Program-made: the position numbers and the translations under genes | NCBI GenBank assembly: GCA_916700875.1 | Contig: CAKAKS010000039.1 | Span: 21,694,367-21,758,366 of the forward strand | Reading direction: 5' to 3' | Origin: Sebastes aleutianus | Lineage: Eukaryota; Chordata; Actinopteri; Perciformes; Sebastidae | Length of the DNA stretch: 64,000 nt | The notes under the pieces: model-generated | Databases searched by the model: none | The model's input: only the letters and a program-made list of their open reading frames with translations | What the model was told of the DNA's origin: nothing | Shown: one piece after another, positions 1 to 10,246 of the stretch | Layout of the letters: the number at the start of each line of letters is the position of its first letter | Position numbering within the stretch: the first letter of the stretch is position 1

Positions 1-82
1 AAAAATAATTGTGATTATCATTCTGTCCATAAATCTGTCTCAGATTGATGTGATTCAGTTTCAAGGTCATATACAAACATAC

Positions 83-1982
83 CTTTTCTCAGCTCCCATG
101 CATCAATGTCTTGCTTGTTGAAATAGGTGATCCAGCGGGCATCAAACTCCTCATCGGTCTCTTGCTTCCCATGTGAGTAACACCTTGAGGCTAAAAGAGC
201 TGCACGAAGAAAAAACAGTTCTAAGTTAGACAACCTAATCACCAACAAAATAACGCTTATAGTGACACCTATAGTCTGGTAATGTAGAAGGGTAATACAG
301 TCAAGGGTATGCACACAGAGTGACGTTGGATAAGGACACATGCTATCTAGCAATGTAATGCAGTTGGATCAATGCCAAACGTCCTGGCATGACCTGCCTA
401 TACTGCACGTACCAGCCTGAACACTCTCTGACATTCAGGACATTTCTTTTTATGCTATAGTTACAATATAGATAGATACAATATATAGCAAAGTATATGA
501 TGATGACCCCTAGAGCTACTATGGAAGAGTTCAGTCTTATTATTATTTATTTATTTATTTATGCATTTATTTATTTTTCCTTGAATTATTTTCTACCCCT
601 TCTTTTATTTTTGTTATTATATTATTTATTTATAATTTAAGTCATCTTTCCTATCCAGTTGTGCCTTGTATGTTAGAAGTATTGAGTTTAGATTACAATG
701 CCTTAATGTTTGTAAATTAATTTTCTTCAATAAAAAAAATAATTAAAAAATATATATAAATATCCTCCTGAGACCCGGACCATTGACATGTGTCCTCTGT
801 AGTGGACATTTTGTTACTCTTACTCGTTTGACCTACTCTATCAACCCCTGGTGTATCGTAAAGAGGACATATAGGCTTCCCAGTGATATGGCATGTGTGT
901 TTGTTTTCAATTTGAATGTATTCTTGGTTTAATATCACTCTACAGCCATAATCCGTTCTTTTTTTCCAGTCTTTTCACACTGAAATAGTCCTGTAGTCCA
1001 CTATACAGTGGACAATAAAAATAAAGTTTAACAAGCCTCAATTGTTAAGATTTTCTTTTAACCCTAAATAGGAAGGAAATCACAAAAAAAAGTAATTGGA
1101 AGACACTTTTTTTAACTCGGTTCCCAGGAGGATATAGCAAAGTTTTCGCTAAAACATCATAAACATCGTGTTTTCCTGTACTGTGAACCAAACCATACCC
1201 TGATGACCCTGAGGTTTATGCACCAAATATCTGGAACAAGCTCCCAGAAACCTGCAGGACCAACTCCAACTCTGATTTTCAACTTTCCTGTTTGCTGCTG
1301 CTGCCTTTTAATGATCTTATACTGCACTAGAGCTTTTACTCTTGTGTTATACTCTATTTTAGCTTCTATCCTATAGCTTTTATTTATTTATTTTTTCTAA
1401 TATTTAATGTTTTTATGGTTTTATAACTGTTTTAATTATGTCTTAATGTTCTTGAATGTGTATGTAAAGCACTTTGAATTGCCCTTTTGCTGAAATGTGC
1501 ACTACAAAAGCAGCTGCCTTGCATTGATGGTCAGGAACACACTGGAGACCAGCTGGCTGAACACACCCAGCTGTAGCTCATGTTAGTCAACCTAACCTTA
1601 GTCAACTAGCCTAGTGAGCATGTTAGCAGCTAGGCCTCAGATTGAGCCTCACCAGCTGGGTCATGACAAGGACACAGCCTGCTGACAGCTGAACACACTC
1701 ACCGGTATGTGGGTAATAGAAGCATTGAACACAAGTCTACATGATTTGAGTGAAACATTAACACGTGTGACAGTGCGGGCTGTATTTATTTATAGATACA
1801 CCTGCTAAGCTAATAGCAGCTAACTAGCCATGTTAGCCGACAGACACACATGATCTCACGTGATAGTTTCAAAAGCTACAACAGATATCATCCAGAGGTG
1901 AACACATACCTCGACAGGCTGGCTGTGTGCGGGTTAAACTCCGGACCCCGGAGACTGAGAGTCGGACGGCGGCTCTGAACAT
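83..1982 (-). CDS. cox5a: Cytochrome c oxidase subunit 5A, first two coding exons (partial)
   Basis: Nuclear-encoded subunit of mitochondrial complex IV, which passes electrons from cytochrome c to oxygen. Coding exon 1 is 1910-1982 (start codon 1980-1982) and encodes a 24-residue arginine-rich, acid-free leader beginning MFRAAVRLSVSG, typical of a mitochondrial presequence. Exon 2 is 83-199. The one-base phase left by exon 1 is completed by CT at the start of exon 2. Exon 2 encodes the highly conserved start of the mature subunit, with CYSHGKQETDEEFDARW followed by DAWELRK. Donors are GTATGT after exon 1 and GTATG after exon 2. The remaining exons lie beyond the left edge of the window. Intron 1 (200-1909) holds a MITE, a LINE tail and AT-rich tracts. 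Family identity is very secure; which teleost paralogue (5aa or 5ab) cannot be said. Confidence 0.93.
761..1134. repeat. MITE in cox5a intron 1
   Basis: About 375 bp bounded by imperfect inverted ends, TATCCTCCTGAGACC on the left and GGTTCCCAGGAGGATA on the right. No coding capacity. The ends resemble those of a non-autonomous DNA transposon; family not assigned. Confidence 0.5.
1190..1515 (+). mobile_element. LINE 3' fragment in cox5a intron 1
   Basis: Contains a decayed reverse-transcriptase ORF end (a reading like APNIWNKLPETCR followed by FQLSC) and then a 3' UTR ending in the GTAAAGCACTTTGAATTGCC motif found at the 3' ends of many fish LINEs. Probably L2/Rex1-like. 5'-truncated, as is usual for LINE copies. 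Confidence 0.5.
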
Positions 1983-2068
1983 GATGGTGACAGCCAGCTA
2001 CAGACCTGGGGAGAGATACTGACTGAAGGAGGAAGAAGCTGGAGATCAGTAGATCAGCCGGTCACGTA

Positions 2069-2328
2069 GACGGAGACGTTCTGCGCATGCGCGAAGTCAT
2101 GCAGCTCATTCAGTCTGTATTGTTGACCCTCTGACTTTGACCTATAAGTAATACAGTAAAAAGTGCCAAGCCTTTTTATGTTTTTTTATGTTTTTATTCT
2201 AAGAAGAGTTGTCCCCAATGGAATCAGGATCATGTTCATATTTATATTTTTATTTATTATTTTTTTTGGGTTGGTTACGACGTTCCATTAAAGGGACTGT
2301 TGTAAGAATCAGAAATGCTTCTTAACAG
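2069..2328 (+). repeat. Left arm of a 260-bp inverted duplication
   Basis: Reads nearly identically on the other strand at 3418-3677, with about 1.09 kb between the arms. The arm starts inside the cox5a promoter, includes its NRF-1 site, and runs into the left end of a TTAA-bounded MITE. Confidence 0.85.
2082..2093. promoter_or_regulatory. NRF-1 site in the cox5a promoter
   Basis: TGCGCATGCGCG, a perfect match to the NRF-1 palindrome, about 100 bp upstream of the cox5a start codon. NRF-1 is the classic activator of nuclear respiratory-chain genes, so the site fits its neighbour. Binding is inferred from the motif only. Confidence 0.7.
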
Positions 2329-2980
2329 CGACACCTGTGGCCTTGAAATCAACGAAAGTCAGCGTCGAGCTCGCGCTTGTTCGCTCTACATAGACATGAA
2401 CGAGCATCGCTCAAAACAGTGAGGCGACAGACGTCAGCTAAAAGCACAATATCTCTCTATATTTCAGCTGCTTGGCAGTAATGTTAGCTGACCAGACGAA
2501 GGTCTCTCCATGAATCAATGCTGATCCTAGTGTTGGCTTTTCCTGCTCAGCGCAGGCTTCAGCAGTGGGGCTCCTCAACGAGTTACGTTATCGCCTCCCG
2601 ACCGCAGCCGGCAGCCGAAGACACCGGCACCCGGTCGGTAACGAGACGATAACGTAACTCGTTGAGGAGCCCCGTCACTTCACAAGACACGGGAAACCTC
2701 TGTTGGTCTGGAGGAGCTGCAGCATTTATTTCTGCACAAACGTCCACTCTAAATTCACTAGATATTCTCAGAGCTAAACTAACTCTTCTGCAGTGTGGAG
2801 TGAGCGCGCGTTCACGTCTAGAGGTGGAGCGAGACAGCGAGGACGCGCGCGCTGTCTGAGTGAAGGAGAGCAGGCAGCGGAGACGAGGCTCCGGCCACAA
2901 GCGAGCGCGCATATGCGAACGCGCATGTGTGCCGACCCGCAACATTTATACGCTTAAAAAGTTACAAACAGTCCCTTTAA
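2288..2980. repeat. TTAA-bounded MITE, copy A
   Basis: 693 bp with inverted ends TTAAAGGGACTGTT...AACAGTCCCTTTAA. No transposase is visible. The TTAA edges suggest piggyBac-type mobilisation, but TTAA could also be part of the inverted repeat. The element has short open stretches in both directions; I judge these to be fortuitous. Confidence 0.65.
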
Positions 2981-3205
2981 AGCAACTGTTTGTAAGAATC
3001 AGAAATGCTTGTTGAGGTGACACACGTCAGCTAAAACCACAATATCACTCTATATTTCACCTGCTTGGCAGTAATATTAGCTGACCAGACGAAGATCTCT
3101 CCATGAATCAATGCTGATCCTAGTGTTGGCTTTTCCTGCTTCAGCCTCCTGACCGCGGTCGGAGGGAACAGGGAAGACACCGGCACCCGGTCGGAGACGA
3201 TGACG
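2977..3205. repeat. TTAA-bounded MITE, truncated copy B
   Basis: Starts at the TTAA that closes copy A and shares its left end and central segment (CAGCTGCTTGGCAGTAAT...), but has an internal deletion and no right end. It is followed by a direct repeat of the sequence that flanks copy A on its left. Confidence 0.55.
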
Positions 3206-3417
3206 TTTCTCACAGTAAAAGTGTATAGCCTTTATATGATTTTTTCTGTCTTTATTTTAAGAAGAGTTGTCCCAAATGGGATCAGGATCATGTTCATATT
3301 TATATTTGTATTTATCCATTTGTTTGGGTTGGTTACAATGTTCCATTAAGGGAACTGGTCAGTATTTTGAGCTGAGTTAAAAAATTCCCTTGAATTTTCC
3401 CTTATTAAAGGAATCAC

Positions 3418-3677
3418 CTGTTAAGCAGCATTTCTGATTCTTACAACAGTCCCTTTAATGGAACGTCGTAACCAACCCAAAAAAAATAATAAATAAAAAT
3501 ATAAATATGAACATGATCCTGATTCCATTGGGGACAACTCTTCTTAGAATAAAAACATAAAAAAACATAAAAAGGCTTGGCACTTTTTACTGTATTACTT
3601 ATGGGTCAAAGTCAGAGGGTCAACAATACAGACTGAATGAGCTGCATGACTTCGCGCATGCGCAGAACGTCTCCGTC
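3418..3677 (-). repeat. Right arm of the inverted duplication, with a second NRF-1 motif
   Basis: Reverse complement of 2069-2328 with few mismatches. It carries CGCGCATGCGCA at 3653-3664, a copy of the cox5a NRF-1 site about 1.6 kb further from the gene. A third, direct copy of the middle of the arm lies at about 3208-3353. Confidence 0.85.
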
Positions 3678-4472
3678 ATCATAAAACAGGACTCATGAAA
3701 CCATAATAAGACAAAATAGAAATAAATAACTTAATGAGTGCCTAACTAATAACATTGAACTCAATTAGCATTCCAACTAGAAATAAAATAGAAAAACATA
3801 AATAAAACCAATACTTACTTGACGGGTGTATTCCTGATTTGATTAAACCTGAAAGAAAGAATAAGTGATATTTTCCAAGGAAAGCATTTTGTTTTGTTTT
3901 GGTTTGTTTTTTTTTCTTTTGGGTGCTAATGCATTTGAAATATGGGGAGAATAGATCTGTATCTTTACCTTTCAAATGTAACTGTCGTCCATGTCTTGTT
4001 TCACCTCTGTTGCCCGATACCCATTTCTCCTGAGCGACTTAGAACTTCTGATACCTTGTCCACATTGATTATTTATTCTTCTCCTAATTCTACTTCTGGA
4101 TGTTACACATGCATTATTATTCTCACAGAAAAGCTCAGTAATCATGGGATATATTTTAGTGGGATGCTATAAAAAGCTCCAAGCACTTTAAAATACAATG
4201 GAGCTGCTATAAAACACCATGCCAAAATGCAAATAGACCGAATTAATATCATTATGGCACACTTTGAATTATGTGTTAAAAAATGTGCTGTACACCCTCA
4301 GCAGATTTGTGCTGCATATTTGTGATTGTATATATGTTGTAGTCTATTTCTATTGTGGGATACAGTATATCCTGACCTGGAGCATTATTTGTGGGAGGTT
4401 CATTTTTACAATTATGTTTGGATGATGTTTATGTTTATGTGTATGTTTGGATGATGCTGGTGTATTGTGCTG

Positions 4473-5177
4473 TTAAAGGAACTATTTGTAACTTTCAGAA
4501 ATGCTTCTTAACAGCGACACCTGTGGCCGTGAAATCAACGAAAGTCAGCGTCGGGCTCGCGCTTGCTCGCTCTAAATATACCTGAACGAGCATCGCTCAA
4601 AACAGTGAGGCGACACACGTCAGCTAAAACCACAACATCACTCTATATTTCAGCTGCTTGGCAGTAATGTTAGCTGACCAGACGAAGGTCTCTCCATGAA
4701 CATGATTTAGATCTGATCCTAGTGTTGGCTTTTCCTGCCTAAGTGCAGGCTGAAGCAGCGGGGCTCTGCAGCGTGTCTCCCTGCTCTCTCCGCCCGCAGC
4801 CGGAGAGAGCAGAGGAGACACCGGCACCCGGTCGGTAACGAGAAGACAACGTAACTCTCTGAAGAGCTCCGTCACTTCACAAGACACGGGAAAGCTCTGT
4901 TGGTCTGGAGGAACTGCAGCATTTATTTCTGCACAAACGTCCCCTGTGCATTCACTAGATATTCTCAGAGCTAAACTAACTCTTCTGCAGTGTGTAGTGA
5001 GCGCGCGGTCACGTCTAGAGGTGGAGCGAGACAGTGAGGACGCGCGCACATTCTGAGTGAAGGAGAGCAGGCAGCGGAGACGAGGCTCCAGCCACACGCG
5101 AGCGCGCATATGCGAACGCGCATGTGTGGCGACCCGCTACATTTATACGTTTAAAAAGTTACAAATAGTCCCTTTAA
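4473..5177. repeat. TTAA-bounded MITE, copy C
   Basis: 705 bp in the same orientation as copy A, edges TTAAAGGAACTATTTGTAA and TTACAAATAGTCCCTTTAA. Full length, with substitutions relative to copy A. Confidence 0.65.
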
Positions 5178-5300
5178 TTCAATTCAATTCAATTAAATTT
5201 ATTTTTGTATAGCGTCAAATCACAACAGAAGTTATCTCAAGACGCTTTATATATGGAGCAGGTCTTAGACCGTACACCATGTTAGATGATGGTGGGCTAA
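5178..5300. repeat. Short dispersed fish repeat
   Basis: A run of AATTC units, then TTTGTATAGCGTCAAATCACAAC and AGTTATCTCAAGACGCTTTA, a motif seen scattered through many fish genomes. A related fragment lies near 33680. Family not assigned. Confidence 0.4.
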
Positions 5301-5396
5301 CATGCCCTGAGGTTTGATTTGATAGTTTGTAAATTAATGTGTCTGAATAATCCCATGAGGGATGCGTTATGTAAATGACCAGACAAGAAAATAAAT

Positions 5397-5436
5397 TATT
5401 CATTCATTCATTCATTCATTCATTCATTCATTCATT
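5397..5436. repeat. (ATTC)n microsatellite
   Basis: About ten perfect ATTC units between non-repetitive flanks. Confidence 0.9.
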
Positions 5437-6440
5437 GATTCCCTCACCTATGACCCCACTAATAAGTAGCTGTACCACACAGGTTCCTGAGGCAATATCA
5501 GATATAAGTGTTGCCTATAGACTATATTCTGTCAGGATGAGAATGAGAGAATGGGGGTTAAATAGTCCCAAAACTTGTGGTGTTGATACTATTATTTTTC
5601 TATTTCCCTGTGCTGCATTTCAGTATAACAAAGAAAAAATGGTTAATGTTTTGGAGGACAGATTGTAACTCACAAACACTAATTAACTTGGATTAAAATG
5701 ACTGCTGACAATATACAGGTGGTAATGTACATATGTACATAATATTTGTTTTTCTATACAATTCCAGGTTTAGAAGTTTAAACTGCTTCAATTCCATACG
5801 GGAATTTTATTAAAATAAAGATGTGTATAAACTCTCCAACACTCGAAACATCAAAGTTGAAATGCATATTTCATTTATTTCATTGATGTTACATCCGTAA
5901 AAAGGGACGGCATCATTATGAAAAGAAAACTACTAATACTAATACTACTAACTGAATCAAAACTACTAATGTAACTATTTATATAACTGCTAATCATCGT
6001 TTAAACATACATTACTTCTCATAACAAAGCGTTGCAAAAGACATTTAAATTTCAGCATGCACATTTTTTGCTGCAAATCATTCAAAGTATCACCTTTATT
6101 TATTCTCACTGAAGATGTATACTGATGTAATATCGTAGATTATGAATGTGTTTTGTTTTGGCTATCAGAGACAGAGGCGTTTGTCCACTTTAGTGGCGGA
6201 ATACCTTAAACAGTAAAATATAAAAGTTGAAATTCAGAAATATTTCATATTTTAGGCAAACATGATGCTGCTAAAAAGACATGATAAAATAACCCTCAGA
6301 TCAAACCTAATATGATAATTTTCTGATCTTTCACATGATGTAGTCAGACTTTCATGGAGACGTTTCTAGGGCTGTCCTCAACCAAAGAAATTCTTAGTCC
6401 ATACAAATATGAATTTGATGTCTAATCGATTATTTGAATG

Positions 6441-7131
6441 GTACAGTGTGTAGGATTTGCCGGCATCTAGTGGTGTGTTTGCATATTGCAACCAACTAAG
6501 TACCTCTCCTCTCACTCCTCCCTTTCAAGACTGCGGCAACGTGGGCCGCCGAGTGCAAAACCGTGGTAACGCCGTTCACCTCACTCAGAGGTCATCCTTG
6601 CCATAATAACATTACTTTAGGAGCAACGGAAGTCAGACGGCGGCTGGCAGTACCACAGTTTTGCACTCTGTGGAACTACTACTGTAGAAACATAGCGGAC
6701 TCCATGAAGAGGACCCGCTCCCTATGTAGATATGAAGAGCTCATTCTAAGCTAGTGAAAACACAACGATTCTTAGTTTCTGTTGTTTATACACTAATGAA
6801 AACATAGTTATGAATATTACTTAACATTTTTTCTCCAGGTTCTCCGGCTTCCTTCCACAGTCCAAAGACATGCAGGTTAGGTTAATTGTTAACTCCAAAT
6901 TGCCCAGAGGTGTGAATGTGAGCATGAATGGTTGTCTGTCTCTATGTGCCAGCCCTGTGATAGTCTGGTGACGTGTCCAGGGTGTACCCCGCCTTCGCCC
7001 AATGTCAGCTGGGATCGGCTCCAGCCCCCCGCGACCCCGAATGGTATAAGTGGTTACAGATAATGAATGAATGAATGAATATTCAATTTATGACTTTAGA
7101 TCCCCCGAAATGTTAGACACTGTTCCTTTAA
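6441..7131. repeat. GTACAGTGTGTAGG MITE, copy 1
   Basis: Starts GTACAGTGTGTAGGATTTG and CATCTAGTGGTG, ends GATCCCCCGAAATGTTAGACACTGTTCC. Same family at 14934-15694 and, inverted, at 28823-29214. Interrupted by a LINE tail. Confidence 0.65.
6832..7082 (+). mobile_element. RTE/Rex3-type LINE 3' tail
   Basis: About 250 bp with GTCCAGGGTGTACCCCGCCT and AGCTGGGATCGGCTCCAGC, followed by GGTTACAGATAATGAATGAATGAATG, the simple-repeat tail of a very common fish LINE. It is flanked by GAATATT on both sides, a likely target-site duplication. Confidence 0.6.
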
Positions 7132-7320
7132 TTGACAGATATGTAAAACTGAGTTTCTCCACAAAGAATCACACAAAAGCACAACTTTAAATCTTGTGTT
7201 TACCAGAGATGTGCTCATAAGTTTCTTGGAAATAAGTAATTCAGCATGAAAAACGCATAAAAATGACTAAAGAAATCTTAGTCAACTAAAATCCAAACAA
7301 CCGATAAGTCGACTAATCGA

Positions 7321-8001
7321 CTACGAGGGGTCAGCCCTCGGAGAACACACACTCCAGTCATCCAGACAGACTCTCTTGGCGGTGTGTTGTGAGGACGGAC
7401 TGTGAGCCGACCTGATCAGAGCTCTACGTTTCTCTGCGTCCTCTGTGGGAACACTGGGGGTTTGGGGAGGTTGGTACCCAGGCTCCTGGGGATCCAGAGG
7501 GTCTTTAGAGAGCAGGATACAGATGGCAGGGACCGTCCTCTGCACGGTTATACCTGGTGCTCCCTGCTGTGGACTCTCCCAGACCTCATTCACTGTCTTG
7601 TAGTAGAGCTTGGACACCTGGTGGAGCTCACCCACTTTACGTTTCAAGATCTCCACACAGGTGATGGTCTTGGTGACTCCTCTACCTGAGCCGGTGAAGA
7701 CCACCTGTCTCAGTGATGTCCCATCTTTTCCCTCCCCTTGCATGCGAGCAGTTGCAAACCGCAGCAAATTGCGGATCTTGCTACCTTCTTTCACTCGCAT
7801 GTGCAGGGTGTCTGCTGCCAGGCCGGGGATCGGGTAGGGGTCACTGTCCTCTGTGCGGCTGACTCTTCGGAAGTTGCTCTGGCCAAGTTTTGGAGGCAAA
7901 GACAAAGATGAGACATCAGGGTCGAATGAAGCAGACTGCAGTTCCAACACAGTGCTGCTTGTAGCATTTGAACTCTTCATCTGACCCCTGGGTTCAGTCA
8001 T
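7321..8001 (-). CDS. rpp25: Ribonuclease P/MRP protein subunit p25, Alba-family
   Basis: RNA-binding subunit shared by nuclear RNase P (tRNA 5' processing) and RNase MRP (rRNA processing); in the family it pairs with the Alba protein Rpp20. A single uninterrupted 226-residue ORF, as in the mammalian gene. The Alba fold spans about residues 66-165: HMRVKEGSKIRNLLRFA, then VVFTGSGRGVTKTITCVEILKR, then ILLSKDPLDPQEPGYQPP, which closely follow the family signature. N- and C-terminal tails are low-complexity, and the C-terminal tail ends in basic and serine-rich segments. The ATG at 7999-8001 is the first in frame. The final codons and the stop (7321-7338) coincide with the terminal repeat of the adjacent transposon, so the native C-terminus was probably altered. 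Paralogue a or b not decided; RPP25L is a less likely alternative. Confidence 0.92.
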   Translation of the reverse strand: MTEPRGQMKSSNATSSTVLELQSASFDPDVSSLSLPPKLGQSNFRRVSRTEDSDPYPIPGLAADTLHMRVKEGSKIRNLLRFATARMQGEGKDGTSLRQVVFTGSGRGVTKTITCVEILKRKVGELHQVSKLYYKTVNEVWESPQQGAPGITVQRTVPAICILLSKDPLDPQEPGYQPPQTPSVPTEDAEKRRALIRSAHSPSSQHTAKRVCLDDWSVCSPRADPS

Positions 8002-10246
8002 TGTTTAAAAAGCAGTGATGCTGTTTCTGAGTCTGCAGCCTCGGATTTTTTGCATACCTCCCTTGAGATCGGAAACACGTTTCTTGTTCATTTAGTATAA
8101 GAAACTAAAAACTGATCAACTCTGTAATCCAAACTTGTGACTCATCCCGCTCTTCTTTCTGTCCTCTGTCCACACTGCATTTCCATGTTGTCTTCTGAGC
8201 ACTGAGATGACAGCCAGCAGTATATGAAGAGGGTATTTCTTCCTCTAATCCCATTGACGTGAAGGAAAAGATGTCCTTGCTCTATTCAGCACTGAGGACA
8301 GCTGATGCCAACAAACACATATGAGGCTCAGAGAGAGACATGTAGAGTGGGACATGAGGCTCTTAAAGGCACATGCAACATTTTATAATATCACATTCTA
8401 GTTTGTTGGTTTTGGAGGGAAGCTTTTGTTAAACCCTAAAGGGCTCAGAGATTTTATTTGTCCATGTGGATGCTTGAATTATGTGGATGAATTAACACGA
8501 GTTAATGAGATTTAACAAGGCGTGATGAAACAACCCTTTGTTTTCAATTGTTGACATCCTTAATGTGCCTTTTTGCAAATATACAAAATACAATGTCGCT
8601 GGGTTAAAGATATTTAGAAATAATAGTTATTGCAACATATCATTGCTTTCAAGGCAACTTTCCCTCTGCATTATCACCAGAGAGCCATATGGTCCTTGAA
8701 AAATGTCTTCCTTTGGGCTATTACAGCAACTTCCCAGTTCTCCTCCCTTCAGTCCATCGCCTGCTGGGCTGACCCAGAAAATGCTTGCTACCTCATTTGT
8801 TCCTCTTTGGAGTCAATGACATTTATGAGGACAATCATACCTTGGAGCTGCTGCTTTTTTGTCAAACTTGCATAAAAAGAAAAGATTGAATGCAGATGCA
8901 AACAGAGGTCTTTTCTTTAGAGGAGCAGAGCCGAGAGAGAGAGGAGGTCAGGAGGCAGCTGTGGGGCTCATATGGAACCAGTATACTGTTATAATGGTGC
9001 ATTTCTGCCTCACAGGATGGTGTGCACCTCATGATATTCACTGAACAATGAGCACAAAGATGTGATTGTCAGTGGTGTCAATATAGTTCAGAACAAAATA
9101 CAGTTATTCCCCGGGAGAATAATCCACTTGGCATAAATATGCATGTTAACTGTCCATCAGTGAGTACATCCCCATTATGACAATGTTGGTAAAACATAGC
9201 TGTGGTTCTCTGGAGTCTCTGTAGTCTCTCAATTTATTTATTTTTTTCAGTATAAAGCACATTATTAATTTTACGTGTGACTCTTGTGTTATGAAGTTGT
9301 CTAGTGTTGTTTTTCCTGAGGTAAAATATAACAGAGGCTCATGTCAACAACCACGTTTTGAATGTGATCACGATGCTTTCTTATTTAAACATCTGTAGCA
9401 GGATCTTCATACAGACATTTAGAATTATAACTGTCATAACATAACAGTTATGGGGTTTTATTGGCTCTGTGTTAGCAAGGTTATATATTGTATGAGTTTA
9501 ATGTACATATTTGTACATATTTCTCATTTATTATTCTTACTTTTATTATATATTTATATTGCTTTACATATATTGTGTTACACATTGTAGCATTATGAAC
9601 ATATTTAACATGCCACATTGTCCTTTATTTGTATTTTTCTTATATGTCTTTATGCTTTTATATAAGAGCAACTGCAACGTCTCAATTCCCCCCCGGAGAT
9701 CAATATAGTATTTCTGATTCTGACTGTGATGAAAAGTAGTTCATCAGTAGTTATTATTGGTTACACTTCCATCTTGTGGTACAAAACAGGTATTACACAA
9801 ATTAAAAAAAGGGGCCCTTCGAGCTGTAAAAGTAAAACATTAGATCTGTTGAACAAAATTAGCAAATATTGTTTGTTTTTTTTATTTAAAAATGTGTGCT
9901 TATAAAAAAGGTAAAAAATGTGTTTACAGTACATAGTTATGACACAGATTTAAATAACACCAGACTGTACGTTAAGATATAAGGCAAAAAAAGGTTTTAC
10001 AGGTGCATGACAACAAAAATGTTTCATCCATCTAATATTATTGCAGTTGATATCAGAAAGAAGAGATGCCCTCTTAGTTCATTCACACACAATCTGATAA
10101 ATTCAATATAAAACATTGTTTTATGCTCACCTGTCAAACCAATAAAAGCCAAACTTATTATTTAGCCACAAAAGAACTAAGATCTATCCTCAGTCAGTTG
10201 TTTTTTAAAATGAAATCTGCACGCTAGTAATAAGTCATGTGTTTTC
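8002..10246. other. rpp25 upstream region and parp6 3' flank
   Basis: No exon recognised. The right part, next to the parp6 stop codon, should hold the parp6 3' UTR; a minus-strand AATAAA-type hexamer is present near 9888, but it is unproven. About 9480-9722 looks like a LINE 3' tail (CGGAGATCAATATAGTATTTCTGATTCTG). The rest is AT-rich, unassigned sequence. Confidence 0.45.
9480..9722 (+). mobile_element. LINE 3' tail fragment
   Basis: Ends in CCCCCCGGAGATCAATATAGTATTTCTGATTC, a 3' UTR form common to fish non-LTR retrotransposons. No coding sequence remains. Confidence 0.35.

Larger units (their letters stand above)
3678..6365. other. Intergenic DNA between cox5a and rpp25
   Basis: Apart from MITE copy C, the short dispersed repeat and the ATTC tract listed separately, I see only AT-rich sequence with short chance ORFs. 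No exon-like splice-bounded coding segment was recognised. Confidence 0.5.
6366..7338. mobile_element. hAT-like element carrying two nested insertions
   Basis: Ends are CTAGGGCTGTCCTC on the left and GGGGTCAGCCCT on the right (inverted AGGGCTG...). Inside are fragments such as GTCGACTAATCGACT, typical of a common fish hAT-like repeat. The right 160 bp recur in inverted form at 14777-14933. A second MITE sits at 6441-7131, and that holds a LINE tail. The right end overlaps the 3' end of rpp25. No clear target duplication is visible. Confidence 0.6.

Noticed and set aside
2583..2945. 120-residue ORF, with a similar 161-residue ORF at 4624-5109
   Set aside because: Both lie in copies of the same TTAA-bounded MITE and differ by frame changes; arginine/serine-rich reading of a GC-rich repeat, not a conserved protein.
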